The position numbers and the translations under genes were made by a program. Below, piece after piece: positions 21,754 to 33,354 of a DNA stretch of 64,000 nt. Source of the stretch: Chlorophyllum brunneum (Eukaryota > Basidiomycota > Agaricomycetes > Agaricales > Agaricaceae); NCBI GenBank assembly GCA_963576785.1, contig OY756139.1, positions 806,001 through 870,000 on the forward strand. The letters run 5' to 3'. Position 1 is the first letter of the stretch. Each line of letters starts with the position of its first letter. The notes below the pieces were generated by a model that did not search any database, had not been told where the DNA came from, and saw only the letters and a program-made list of their open reading frames with translations.

Positions 21754-24700
21754 CTACTCAATAACAATGCTCCAATCCTTCACTACCAGCACCTTTGGAT
21801 CCTTCACAATCAGAACACTCGCCTCACCCTCCTTCTTTTCGTTCCCGGCAACACCATCAAGCCACTCCCAAACCAATTCTCCATTGTCACCATCAACCTT
21901 AACACTCTTAGGCCTCTTGTTCAATCCCGCGACAATGATCCTCTCAACCCTCACATGCTTGATACTCTCAGCAAACGCGTTGTTTGGAGCGTAACTCTTC
22001 AACGCAACGCCATCAACTACACCACCAAGGTCGTGTGAAGCCAAATCCCGACTTGAAATGGTCAGGAGTGGTTTCTTAACTTTCTTCGTTGCGGTCTTAT
22101 CCGCAACGAACTGGCGCCAGACGAGTTGACCCTTTTCATGGTCGTATGATTCACCATCATCGAGGTAGAGTTCACCATGAGCAGTACCGGATTTGCTTAA
22201 GGCGACCCGAAGAGTAAATGGGTCGTGTTTCATGGCTGTGGATGCACGGCGAGGACGTTCACGAGTAGGGATAATAGAACCACCACGGATGAAGACAGGA
22301 ATTTGATCGAGAGTTGCGGAAACGGTGATGGTCTTGCCACTGGATGTAGCACGGAAGATGTCCAAGGAGAAATAATCATAGTAAGGTTGATCCTCAGCGG
22401 GAAGGTAAACTGAAGCTTCCGTAGCGCCCTTCTCGGTAACAGGTTTCACAAGAATACCGGAGGAGCCGATGAAGTACTGGTCATCAAGCTCGAAACCGTT
22501 CTTGTCCTTGGGGAACGCAACATAGTGGGGTCTTTTCAAATGGGACGCGTTAAAACACTTTCGGATTCTAGATACCACGCTCACCTCAGGACAGGTAGAC
22601 CGGTAACAGTCGTCTCCCGGAATTGGGTATACCAAACTGGCAGGAGGCTATACCTCAGGCGAAGGATGTCCCGAACATACGTCTTGTATGGCTCGTCAAG
22701 CAAGAAAGGTTCACGGCGCTTGGTATCGATATGGGCATGCGCACGGAAGAAGGGTGCAAAAGCGCCAACTTGGTACCAACGAACAAGCATCTCCGGTTCG
22801 GGGTTGCCGAAGAAACCACCAACATCGGCTATAGGGGGAACCTCCTTCAGTATGGCTCTTGGACAGATATGGAAGGATAGGATACTTACACCCTGCGAAG
22901 CTCATGCCCGCAATGCTGTTCGAGAGCACCATCTTGATTCCTACAGCCATGTGGTCCCATGTTCCGAGATTGTCTCCGGTCCACATAGCACCGAATCGTT
23001 GAGAACCGGCGTAGAAGGAGCGGGTGAGGACGAAAGGACGTTTGGGCGGATTGGAACGTTCGAGGACAGCCTGCCATGTATGGTTGGACTGAAGCAATAG
23101 ACTGTGAGTCGCCATTCGCGTTACATCTGGATTGAATTACTAACGAAGAGCATTCCGTTGATGTTGTGAACATCACGGTGTTCCCAGCCGTTGTAATGGA
23201 TAGAGTCCTTAGGCATAGTAATTTCAGGGCCGTTAAAAATGGATGGCTGTGGAGGTCACGTTAGGGCCAATCTGTCCACCGATGGTATTGTCAACCCGAA
23301 CCTCATTCATGTCATTCCAAATATGAACGTCTTCGGTGCTCTGTGTCCAAGACCATGCGCCATCAGGAAGCTGGTAAGTCTTGAACAGCGATTTCCACCA
23401 CTCCCAAGCGCCGGGGTTGAAGAAATCGATCCAAGAGCTACTTCCCGACCAGCACCAACCTTCATACTCCCCCTCGCCGCTCTTGGGCTTGATAAGAAGA
23501 TTCTTTTCAGAAGCTTTCTGATAGACCGGATAATTCGAGGTGCGCTTGACGTGAGGATCGATGATGACAACCATCTATAGGGGCTGTGGATCAGAGCAAA
23601 GGCGTCCATTTGAATAATGCTGCTTACCTTGCGACCAAGGGCAGCAACATCGTTGATCATATCAACGGGGTCAGGGAAATTCTTCTGTTCCCAGATAAAG
23701 TACTTGTGGTCCTCCGAGTATTCAATATCCAACCAGAGGACATCAAAAGGTATATCATCTTCATCCAGTCGCTTCTGCACAGTACGAACATCGTCTGAAC
23801 TGATATAGTTCCAGCGGCACTGGTGGTAACCCAACGACCAATGAGCAGGGAGAACAGATGTTCCCGTCAACTTGGTGTACTGCTTGAAGATGTCCGCTGG
23901 AGTGGGACCTGGGAGGAGGAAGAGGTCTAGAATACCAGATTCGGAGATCCAATGGGTCTCCGTCGACTTCTGGGAAGCATGGGAAACGTCGATCCAGGTT
24001 TCCGAACCAACAGCGTTGAAAATGCCGACAGTAGAGTCGGTAGAGTGAGCGTGCATGACGGGGATAGAGCCGTACAGTGAAACGGGGGATGAGGCCAGGT
24101 ATTCAAAGACGTCGGCGTTGTAAAGGCGGTAAGGATCGGAGAAGGGAGCACCCTCTCCCGTCGTAGAGGGCAAGGCAAGGCGCGTAGCATGTTGAGGAAT
24201 ACCATAGACAGTACCATGGTTCGGAAATGTGATATCGAGCGAAAGGGATTCAGGGCCTGAAATCCACTTGACATTAGAGCTTATAGAAGGGTAGGAAAAC
24301 AAGACGTGCCTTTAGGTTTTGAATCTGTCCACGAAGAAAATGATTCCTCCCAGTAGTCATCCTCCTTTTCCCCTTCAAACCATGCCCGAGGATTCTCCAC
24401 TTTCAACACTTCCTGCTGTATACTTTCACTGTCCTCGCCACCCTCAACCTGATTATTTTCTGTCTTTTCCTCCGGCTGCGGTTTGTTCCGGAAGTGTTCC
24501 ATATGTAAGAACCCTTGGCCATTCAGAACGACCTGCTCTTTGCCATTCCTGAGAAGGGCGACTTGAAGGGGCTCATAGGAAACCACGACCTCGTAATCCT
24601 TCTTCGCTCCGTACGCAGCACGAACGTCCTTCTTGCTAGCAGTCCATCGTATAGAATCGCTGGTCTTCGGCTCAGTAGTTAGGGCCCAGATTGCGGCTTC

Positions 24701-25039
24701 GTCATATCGTTTTCGAAGGCCGTCAATCTCATCCATACGGACTCTGACGACACCGTCTTCATGGACGCGTAACTCGAGGCCAAACTTGATGTCCGGGTAC
24801 AACGAAGACTGAACACGAGCTGTGAAAGTGGCTTCATCTGGATTAATAGTGACAGAATCTGCCAGCACCGAGTAGGGAGATTTCCAGATGTCCTTAGATT
24901 CCTTCGCGCGGGCGGCTAGAGCCCTGCCTCGCCGACAAAAGCCTGACTGGGAGCAAGTTTTGAAGTCATGGGCCTTGAAAGCAATAGTTTCCTCTGCAAA
25001 GAAGAGGGCAATAAGCCCAAGCAGCGTCCAGGGCCGCAT
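21754..25039 (-). CDS. Glucosidase II alpha subunit (GH31)
   Basis: ER-lumen glycosidase that trims the two inner alpha-1,3-glucoses from N-glycans for calnexin-cycle quality control. The ATG at 25039 opens a signal peptide ([15 protein letters not shown]) and the typical [12 protein letters not shown]. The GH31 barrel shows [15 protein letters not shown], the nucleophile motif IWNDMNE joined across an intron to [39 protein letters not shown] with the acid/base Asp, [20 protein letters not shown] and [12 protein letters not shown]. The C-terminal beta domains are complete to [13 protein letters not shown] and stop. About seven introns; spliced length near 940 residues, as in the family. It is the partner of a beta subunit not in this window. 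All key residues are present. Confidence 0.95.
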
Positions 25040-25258
25040 CTGAGAGGGCGAACCGGCTAGAGGACAGTAGAGACTGATTTTTACACGTCAATACTTCCCG
25101 TGTTTGTGCTCACGTGAGCCTTCTGCTTGGCATTTACCTGTTGAACAAATATACCGGCCCGATTTAGGGGCTATTTTTTTCTACTCCTCTTGCCCCCACC
25201 TAACTCCTTAAAATCCCACAACCTACAACATTGTTCCCGTGAGAGGCTTCTGGGAGAC

Positions 25259-25266
25259 TATAAATA
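25259..25266 (+). promoter_or_regulatory. TATA box of the first MFS transporter
   Basis: TATAAATA, 40 nt before the start codon at 25306, in an otherwise GC-balanced context (GGGAGACTATAAATATGAGG). It sits in the 270-nt divergent intergenic space shared with the glucosidase II gene. Confidence 0.55.
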
Positions 25267-25305
25267 TGAGGCCATGTTTATTCCACATCCCAAGGAATCT
25301 CTACC

Positions 25306-27624
25306 ATGCGATCTTCTTCCTCAGATAAAGCCGACATCGACGAGAAGCGCCCATCTGTAGAACAGCGTGAGATTTTGGCAGCGCCTGTTACTATTAAACT
25401 CGACGGGACTGGGTTACCATTGATTCCACAGCCAGATATCTCGGAAACCGATCCACTTAATTATCCGAATGTAGGACGAGTCCTGACTGATTTCCACATC
25501 GCTAACTCAAATACAGTGGTTGAAATGGCTCATCTTATTACAAGTATCCATCCTTGCCTTCCTGGCAACACTCAACGTCGCAATAATCAACCCCGCGATA
25601 GTGCCACTGGCCGATGAATTCAGCATTGCACATGTAACAGCTACCTATCAGACTACAGTCGCCATCGGTACAAGTGCCCTCGGACCATTGGTGTTCGTTC
25701 CCATTGCGAATGTTTACGGAAGGCGTCCCGTGTACCTTTTTACGCTTCTCATTGGCCTTGCGAGTGCTATCGGCTCTGCTAAAGCCAAGACTTACGGGAC
25801 GCTCATTCTCGCTCGGGCTTTCAACGGATCTGGTGCTGCCACGGCTGCAGTTCTAGGCGCTGGAACAATATCAGATATGTGTTATATTCATCAACGAGGC
25901 AAGGCGATGGGACTTTACACCGTGATGTTAACCAACGGTGCACATTTGGCCCCTATCGTAAGTTCATTCAGTCCATTGTCCGACCAATCATGATATGCCT
26001 ATTTCAAGATTGGTGGCTATGTTGCTCGAAGCCGTGGCTGGCGATGGTGTTTTTGGACTGGAGCAATACTCAACGGTAACAAATCATGACAACCTCCGAC
26101 ATAGGCTGACCCAAAATTAGGCGCTCTGTTGGTGATATGTCTATTCTTTCTCCCTGAAACATTGTATAGCAGACCCTCGGGCGCGTACGACGATGTACTA
26201 GCAGACCTAGTGAAGAACGATGACCTTGATAGTATCGAAATCAAGGAGCTAGTCAAACAGGGGAAGACCTATCGCCCCCCACCATTGAGGTTCTGGGTGT
26301 ATTTTCGTAGGCTAGGGCTCTGGTATGCCTCGCCAAATCGTCAGCTCAAGGGCAGAGATTTCATCATCAAACCTCTGAGCATGTTAAAGTACCCTTCAGT
26401 TGCATTTCCTGCGTTGTTCTAGTGAGTTTCTACTTGAGTGCTTCTTATGTTGAGAGTGACATCGCATCCAGTGGAGTAGTTTACGGATTCGCCTCAATCG
26501 AACCTGCCCTGACGTTGGCCACTCTCTTCACAAGAATTTACCACTTCGACACAGTCCAGAACGGGTTCGTCACCCTTTGGTCTCCTACGCGGATACTTAC
26601 TGGCCCCTATGGACATACAGACTGGCGAATGGGATCAGTTTACTCGTCGGAGCGTAAATATCCTGCCTTGAGCTGCTGAACAGTCTTGACAGAAATCATA
26701 TTAGATCCCTAGGCGAATTGTGCTCAGGACCAGTGACCGACGTGATGATGCAACGAGCACGCAGAAGTGCACTTGAGCAGGGAAAAACAGCTGCCGTCGA
26801 AGTACGACTTCAGGGTATCTGGACAGGCGCCATCACGGTCCCCATCGGTCTTCTCATGTGCGTCGTCCCTTTCATCACGTAACGACACAACGATGTGATG
26901 AATATCAATCACAGTTGTAGGTACATCGGCATCTTGCACTACAGTGGTTGATATGTAACTCCTCCAGATGGATTCACCGTTCGATATACTCATACATTTG
27001 TTGCCCCATGCATTGGAATGGGTGTGTAACACTCTTCCACTTATCCCCCCATCACTATTCTGACCGGTAATCAGCCGTTGCTTGCTTTGGCAGTGAGCAC
27101 ACACTTATCGCTACTCGTATGACCGTAGACTGATACCGGGAGTTGCCAGTGCAAATCGTGTCATCTGTCTGCTACACTTACAGCTGTAACGATTGCTATA
27201 ATTCTCGCAGTAATGATGCTAGCATTTGTTTTGGGTATGTTACATGCACCGCGACAAGATGTTTAACTAACCAGGTTCAAGATTTATTCGCCAAGTGTTT
27301 GGCCTGACTCTTGGCTTTTACTCGTGAGTCGATACTATTCCACATGCCGCGATGTTCCCTTATATCACCCGTGCAGCATACCTTTTGGTGACAAGGTAAC
27401 CTTTCTCCAGACGCTTCCAAAGAGTCATCTCCAATCTATTTGTTTAGATAGGGTATCAATGGTCGTTCATGGTATTTGCAGGGATATGGTTCGTGGTATT
27501 TCTCGAAATCAGAATCGGACCCTAATAATCATTTTCAAGCGTCATCACTTTTATACCAATCATTCTGTTGATGTTCAAAGGAGAAGAGTGGAGGGTAAAA
27601 TTGGGTGTCCCACGAACAGACTGA
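25306..27624 (+). CDS. MFS transporter, DHA1-like (MFS-A)
   Basis: Twelve-helix proton antiporter or efflux type of the major facilitator superfamily. The cytosolic N-tail ends GTGLPLIPQPDISETDPLNYP. Helix landmarks: ILAFLATLNVAIINPAIVPL, then TYQTTVAIGTSALGPLVFVP, the loop motif NVYGRRPVYL, LARAFNGSGAA, DMCYIHQRGKAMG, GGYVARSRGWRWCFWTG and FFLPETLY. After several introns come LATLFTRIYHFDTVQNG, LLVGASLGELCSGPVTD, YTHTFVAPCIGMG, SSVCYTYSCNDCYNS, FIRQVFGLTLGFYS, GYQWSFMVFAGIW and MFKGEEWRVKLGVPRTD before TGA. About a dozen introns. No unavoidable frame break was found, though the middle introns are uncertain. It is paralogous to MFS-B at 44.6 kb. Substrate unknown. Confidence 0.82.
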
Positions 27625-27663
27625 TTAACTATCCCAGTTTGCGATTCTTATTTTTCCCGCCTA

Positions 27664-28509
27664 CTATATCATCCAACCACCTCCCAGATCAACCAACTGT
27701 CCAACGTATTCCATGACACTTCTCTGCTTTTCCTGAACGGCCGCCATGGTCTCGGCCCTCCAGGGAGTACTTGTCGCAGCCATGTATCCTTTCTCCTGGA
27801 ATACGAGATCATTTGCTAATTCATGCACCGCAAGATATTTCGGTGCCTTCCTGGCTCCCTCCCCTGTCCCCGTTGCTAGATAGCTAGAGCTAAGGAGCAC
27901 ATAACGTCTCGCTGAAAGCCAACCAGGGACAGCGTTCAGCATTGGTATATGTTCCTCTGCGTACCACTCGTTGAACGATTCGTCGGATTCAGGGTACGGT
28001 GTCATGCAAACGATGAGTAGTGTCCCTTTGCGTGTCGGCAAGAGCTCCTTGGGCAATGCCTCGGGAGAATGAGGTTGGTACGCGCGACACTCAATACTTA
28101 AGAGACCTAAGCCTTTCTCTGCGCCAAGCCTTTGCACAAGCTCTTCCAAGGCCCCTTTTGCCTCTGATTCGCGCGACAACCGAGCCCCAAAGAATACACA
28201 AAGGAATTGTTCCTTTTCTTCTTCGTCTTGGGCTATCTGAGGTGCTGCCACCATGGACACGTCGATAACAAGGCGAGGAGATCGAAATACAGGCATAGCA
28301 TCGATTTCAGTGGCGTATGCTAGTGCCTCGTGGGCACGAATGAGAGACGATGACTGGTGAATAGAGCCTAACACATCTGTCCAAGGATGTTATAAATTTA
28401 TAAACTGTCAGCGTATAGGCCGAGGCCGAGACTAACCTTCCCAGAACCTAGTGCCTATTGGGTGATTGGGAGGTGAAGTAAGGAGGACGCTGATGAGTAC
28501 ATCTGTCAT
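27664..28509 (-). CDS. EthD-like dimeric alpha-beta barrel protein
   Basis: Protein of about 260 residues. The ATG at 28509 gives MTDVLISVLLTSPP...GTRFWE; a short intron (GTTAGT...GGACAG) joins it to DVLGSIHQSSSLIRAHEALA. The second half holds the family-like block DESFNEWYAEEHIPMLNAVPGWLSARRY, typical of EthD/dimeric alpha-beta barrel proteins in which two ferredoxin-like halves form a small barrel. The first half shows the matching MLGSIHQ.../LVIDVSMVA pattern. Members are often linked to degradation or tailoring of small molecules, but no reaction is assigned. The stop is at 27664-27666, only 40 nt from the convergent MFS-A stop. Confidence 0.72.
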
Positions 28510-30616
28510 GGTATCTCTCAAGGTTGAGTATCACGACGGAGGTGACGGTAGATACCGTAAGCTCCACCAACTGTGTGAAGCCCAGTCTATTTCGGTACCC
28601 ACTCGCAAAGTCAATGGAATATCATCACAAGACTAAGGATGATTAATAGCTGAATCTCACCACTCAGATTCTATGCCCCTTCATTCGGCTCAGACTCTCG
28701 GCGTAATTCCCCCATGCCACCATGGTATTCGTACCTATATCATGTCCTCCTTGGAGGGCTTTATTCTACGGCTCCGGCATGAATATGCCAATAGGCGAGA
28801 TCACGAATCTTGGAATGGACCACTAGTATCCCATACCGAATCGTGATATGATGCTATACCGTTGCTAGGGAAAGACCTCGCTGAATTATTCCCGGCGGGA
28901 CCACCTAAGAAGTGCAGGTGAGCCTAGCCCTCCTGTAGACTGTGTACACCCCATGAAATGGAAACTAGCATGAGAACCAACCGGTGGCCCAGTGCCGTAC
29001 CACATACACACGAAACGCTCAGTGTTTCGGTTCTGGATATTTTGAAGGCTTCTCCAGTATTTATACTCCAGTAACACGGTATAGCAGGAAGCGGCGTATC
29101 TTGTCATTTGCCAAGCTAACCCTATGTCACAAATCGACGTCTCACTGATAGAATTTTCTCAAGGGCATCGTCTGCTGATGAAGATATATCCTTTTGTGTA
29201 ATCATATGTACGATTGAATAAGGTAAATTACTTACTCGAGGTAGAACGTGATCAGTACCATCAATGACATCCCTAAGGGCCAAAACAAGCCAACGGGTCT
29301 CTTGGCCCAAGTCTATAAATAGTCACGGGTGTTCCCAATCCCTAGAGACGGTTTTCTGTACCTGGAATACCTTCAGCGGATCATATGCAGAGCTAGATGA
29401 GATGCTTTCATCTGAGATAATTCGGTCCGGGATTCTGGGTGCGAGCGCAAAGACGCAGTGAGCTGGATTTACTGTGAAACGCGAAACTGAGTACCGCGGC
29501 CCACGTCAAGAGTTTCATCCTGCGCCGTTCATCACGCTGATTCGAACAGCCCTGGCCACCCACATAAGTGCTTCACGCCATTTTACTGAACAGAATTCAG
29601 CTTGAATGTTGACCCTCGATTATCCAAAATATGTGAATTGGTCACGCCCGGCATTTTGGGAAGCGATATACAGCGTGCATAGAACTTCATCGAATTGTGA
29701 ATCATTCTGTTATCCGGATAAAATGGAATGGTTAAGTCATTTGCAGGTGGGAGCGGGGGTGGAGCAGCTAATACACCTCTGAACTTAACGACAGCGAACA
29801 CGGATGTTCCGGAATAGCGAGAATGCTTCATACTATCCTTGGGGTAGCCATTCATATGATGACCATCAGTACAGTTATGCATTAGAGAGATCTTGGGGTG
29901 GAGTCGCTAGACGTTAAGGCGCCACCATCACAGTGCGGCGTGAAAGTCGGAGGCTGCGGACATCGGCGGATGCAATGTCAAGAACTCTCAGGTACCGTCC
30001 CTGCAGCCCGATTTACTATTGACACAGGCTTGACGTGGCTTTGGAGTCCGGCGGGTAAAACGGCAGAATCCAAGATCCAATGAATACAGTAATGATTACG
30101 GAACACTGTTGTAGACCTACCGCATGAGCAACGCCATAACGCCATAACCCATTCCTGGGGAAGGTTGAAGAAGATCGGGTTCAGGCGAGCAGGGAGGAAT
30201 CCCAGCGGATAGTGTACCAAAGATTCGCAGAAGCTGAAGCATATGCGTCACTTAATTTTAAATGGATCAATGAATCGATCACCAAAGCATCACGTTGTGA
30301 TCCAAGTAGTGTGTAAGTAGTACGTACGGCGATTCGCGATTCGCGGTTCGCAGTCATACTTAGGTATGTCTCCAACAAGATTTACCCCCACAAGGCGGGT
30401 TTCAATCTCTTCCCCACCGCCCTTGATGGCAGAACTGCAAAATGGATCTATGGATCTAGACCGAGCCTGAGGGTTTGGTCACCACCACTATGATAAATAT
30501 AAAAGTGCACATTCTTGCCAACAGGTTCGGCACTTATTTACACCTGCTCGTCCCACGTCAAGGCACTCCCTCAGCCATCCTTTGCTTGTTGACCGACACA
30601 GCCCCTTCCACTGGAG
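28510..30616. other. 2.1 kb intergenic with isolated coding-like exons
   Basis: I found no complete gene. On the minus strand between about 29480 and 29130 there are three exon-like pieces bounded by plausible splice sites: one containing CVFALAPRIPDRIISDESIS, one with ETRWLVLALRDVIDGTDHVL just before GTAAGT, and one with SSADDALEKILS before GTGAGA. I could not join them in frame to a start and stop. They may be a relic or a poorly resolved gene of unknown family. The remainder, to 30616, shows nothing recognisable. Confidence 0.3.
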
Positions 30617-31198
30617 ATGTCACTATCCTCCTTTCCGCTGACGTCCCTCACATCATGGTCAGTGCAGCATATCCACGAGATTTTCGAAGCACCAAGCGAC
30701 GATGACGCTCTCCGTGCACTCGACGCTACCTTCACCAGAAATGTAGACGCAAGCGTTAATGGAAAACCCATACAATATAGCGATATCCAAGGAATGGTGC
30801 TGGCACTGAGAAAAGGATCGCGATTGAAGGTATCTTGGCAGCAAGCACGAGAAATTCCGGGCGATGCTACCACGAACCAGGTAATTTTTCGTTTACAGGG
30901 TTAGGGTTTGGGAGTCGTGCTGAATCCAATCTGCGCTATCAGAGCGGAACATTCAGTGGATCCTACGTCATTCGAGGTATCCAACGAGCCCTGCCAGGTT
31001 CGAATAAGCCGGTCGAGTTCGAGCGGCATAAGACTGTACAGGTCGAGTGAGTAACATGTCATCCTGGCTAATAGGGCTTGCTCACAAATAACTAGGATAG
31101 AGCCACAAGTGAGGGATAGTAGCGTTGACAGTCGAAAAATCGTGAGGCTCATGTTCTCAGCAAACGATGTCCGAGTTCCCCGCCAGGCGTCCTTGTAA
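30617..31198 (+). CDS. Small NTF2-like fold protein, hypothetical
   Basis: Three-exon gene of about 155 residues. Exon 1: MSLSSFPLTSLTSWSVQHI, EAPSDDDALRALDATFTRNV and LRKGSRLKVSWQQAREI. An intron of about 62 nt from GTAATT removes an in-frame stop and joins NQ to SGTFSGSYVIRG, continuing PGSNKPVEFERHKTVQVE. The last exon gives IEPQVRDSSVDSRKIVRL to PRQASL and TAA. The alternating helix-strand layout and length fit the NTF2/SnoaL-like group of small basidiomycete proteins of unknown function. Its 3' end overlaps the minus-strand frame ending at 31157. Confidence 0.6.
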
Positions 31199-31585
31199 AA
31201 CAGTGGGATGAGGCTTGTCGTTAATCCAGGATAAAAGTAGTTTAATAGTTATTACATCTGACCTATGCAGTGAGATGTAAGTTGTAGTACTTGTGAAGAT
31301 CCAGTTAAAACTTGAGTTTAAGCATAGTTGCGGGCCCTGGAAGCAACTTGAAAGGGAAACGGGTCCTATCTGGTTTCCACCGTAATCCTGGTAAACGGGT
31401 GGGGTGTCCGGAAGGTTACGTAAGAGGGCGAAGGTTTTGTAGGTTTGTACGTGGCAGTCTTCCAATGGGGTCCGTTTCCAAGCAGACTTATACTCGTGTT
31501 CTGGTGGCGGAAGTGGGAGGGTCAGTTTGAGAAGCGTCGATTGTATCCCGGGGCGCGTTTTGGAGAAGTCAAGGATCCTTGACAT
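31157..31585 (-). CDS. Small hypothetical protein (142 aa)
   Basis: Open frame from an ATG at 31585 (MSRILDFSKTRPGIQSTLLK) with a Pro-rich then basic segment (LPLPPPEHEYKSAWKR) and CHVQTYKTFALLRNLPDTPP. The first 90 residues have coding-like composition; the last 30 look less so and may be intron. It is divergent from the Sld7-like gene with a 112-nt shared upstream region, which supports a real start. I see no known domain. The 3' part overlaps the end of the convergent gene by 42 nt. Confidence 0.42.
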   Translation of the reverse strand: MSRILDFSKTRPGIQSTLLKLTLPLPPPEHEYKSAWKRTPLEDCHVQTYKTFALLRNLPDTPPVYQDYGGNQIGPVSLSSCFQGPQLCLNSSFNWIFTSTTTYISLHRSDVITIKLLLSWINDKPHPTVLQGRLAGNSDIVC

Positions 31586-31697
31586 GTTGGAGGAAAGCGG
31601 GACGCGTGACAGCCAGATGCCATTATATAATCAACGTGTGACGCGACGCGACGCGTGCTCAAATTACCTAGCTGCAGATGTTGACAATGGCTCTGAC

Positions 31698-33152
31698 ATG
31701 GTGCCAGTGATAACCATCACCACCTCCACACCACAGAGGACAGCGAGCACACCCAAAGCAACGTCAATATCCCGAAATGCAAGTGATGTAGCCTTCCAGA
31801 CACCTTCCAGATTATCAGGCTCGCTCAGCTATCGACTTCTCTACCGCGGCGCTCTATCTCTTCCCGATTCATATCTACTCCTCGATGGGCTTACGTTCAG
31901 TGCTCGCCTGGAATCCCCGATGAAGCACCAGCTGCTTGAGAACCCGCTTGCCTTGGCCTTGGAGAGTATGCGCGGAAGGCAAAGCCTGCGGTTTCTTGGA
32001 ACGGCCAATCTAAGCGACGTATGGTTGGATGAAAGCGGAAATGTTGAAATGTTTGTCATCTGTTTCTATAACTGAGATATATATTGACTCTCCCCACAGG
32101 GACATACATCCTCGTGCTATGCTATCAAGGATTTATTTTGAAAACATTTTTTGTTTGCTGCCATATCCCTGTGCATCTACTTCCAAGCAAACGGTTGATA
32201 AAGCCTCGGGGACGAGGTCAGAACTCGGTGTAAAAATTGCCCTGGGAGACACCGGTGAGCACAACTACTGCTAAGATATCGCCTCCCCCTCATCTCATCC
32301 TAGATGGTCCCGAAACGACCCATATTATTGTCTTCGGTCAAGTCCTTGCACCTAATGCTCAAGTTGTGAGGTTGCAGGTTGCTCGTCTAATGTCACATCC
32401 ACCTCCAAGATCGATGCCAAATCGCATGCCACGACCCGATGATCCAACACCACGGCGCCCACCGATTGGTTTCAACCGCACGAATAGCATCGGTGCCGGT
32501 AAGGTGTCAAGAGACCTCAAACGGACCGCAAGTGCAAGTAACGGGGCTCTGGTACCTGGAGGGGTCCCTATCATCAAAAAGCAGAAGTTAGCGACAGGTA
32601 GCACCAGGGATCTGCTAAAATCGAGTAGCAACACTACCTCCGGTGATCAATTATTTAAGGTGCCATCGCTACCAGGTAAGGGGAAGGGGAAGGAGGACAC
32701 CTTTGGATCCCTTCTGAAGGAGAAAGCGTCGTTCGAAGACGACTTAGAGAAAGGGAAAAGTATGGACGAGACCGAGGTAGAAAGGGCAAATAAAAATGTA
32801 CGGTCACTTGTCTCCTCCTCATCAGCTATTGTAATGATATCATTTTTAGCTGATCAAAAGGACAGCACTAGACTATCTTTCTAGAACAAAAGACCCAACA
32901 CTACAACGGAATGTAGACAAGACTCACCCAGAGTTCAAAGAGATCTGGGGTTGGATATACCGAGGTGTCGGTTTTGCCCTCGTACGTGAAGTTGTTAAGT
33001 CAGCACGGCCTCGTCTTACTCTTGGCCATTAGCGCGCGCATATGAAAATTACACCCCTGAGCAAAACCCATATCCTACCCTTGATCCAAGCCCACGTCCG
33101 AATGTATGTTGGGGAACCACCGGACGTCATCAACTCGGCTGTTCCATCGTAA
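31698..33152 (+). CDS. Sld7-like DNA replication factor (probable)
   Basis: Five-exon gene, about 390 residues. The N-terminal part has SYRLLYRGALSLPDSYLLLD and, after an intron, DIHPRAMLSRIYFENIFC and THIIVFGQVLAPNAQ. The middle is basic and disordered (RPPIGFNRTNSIGAG, IIKKQKLATGS). The C-terminal helical domain reads LIKRTALDYLSRTKDP, THPEFKEIWGWIYRGVGFAL and MKITPLSKTHILPLIQAHV. This resembles the Sld7 C-terminal domain, a partner of Sld3 in loading Cdc45 at replication origins. The family call rests on pattern memory of that C-terminal block and is moderate. Stop TAA is at 33150-33152. Confidence 0.6.
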
Positions 33153-33354
33153 TTAAGTATTCTTGCTACGATATTCGCTCTCGTTTAACAATCCCAATTT
33201 GTATTGTACGCAAGAGATACCCATTTTTGGTGGGTAATCATTATTATGCTCTATTATATTCTGTTGCTGTTACTGATAAATTAAGACCAATAGGATACCA
33301 ATAAATATACTTCGGAGACCAGTATCAAGAAACCAGTAGTAATCAAAGCGTTCT

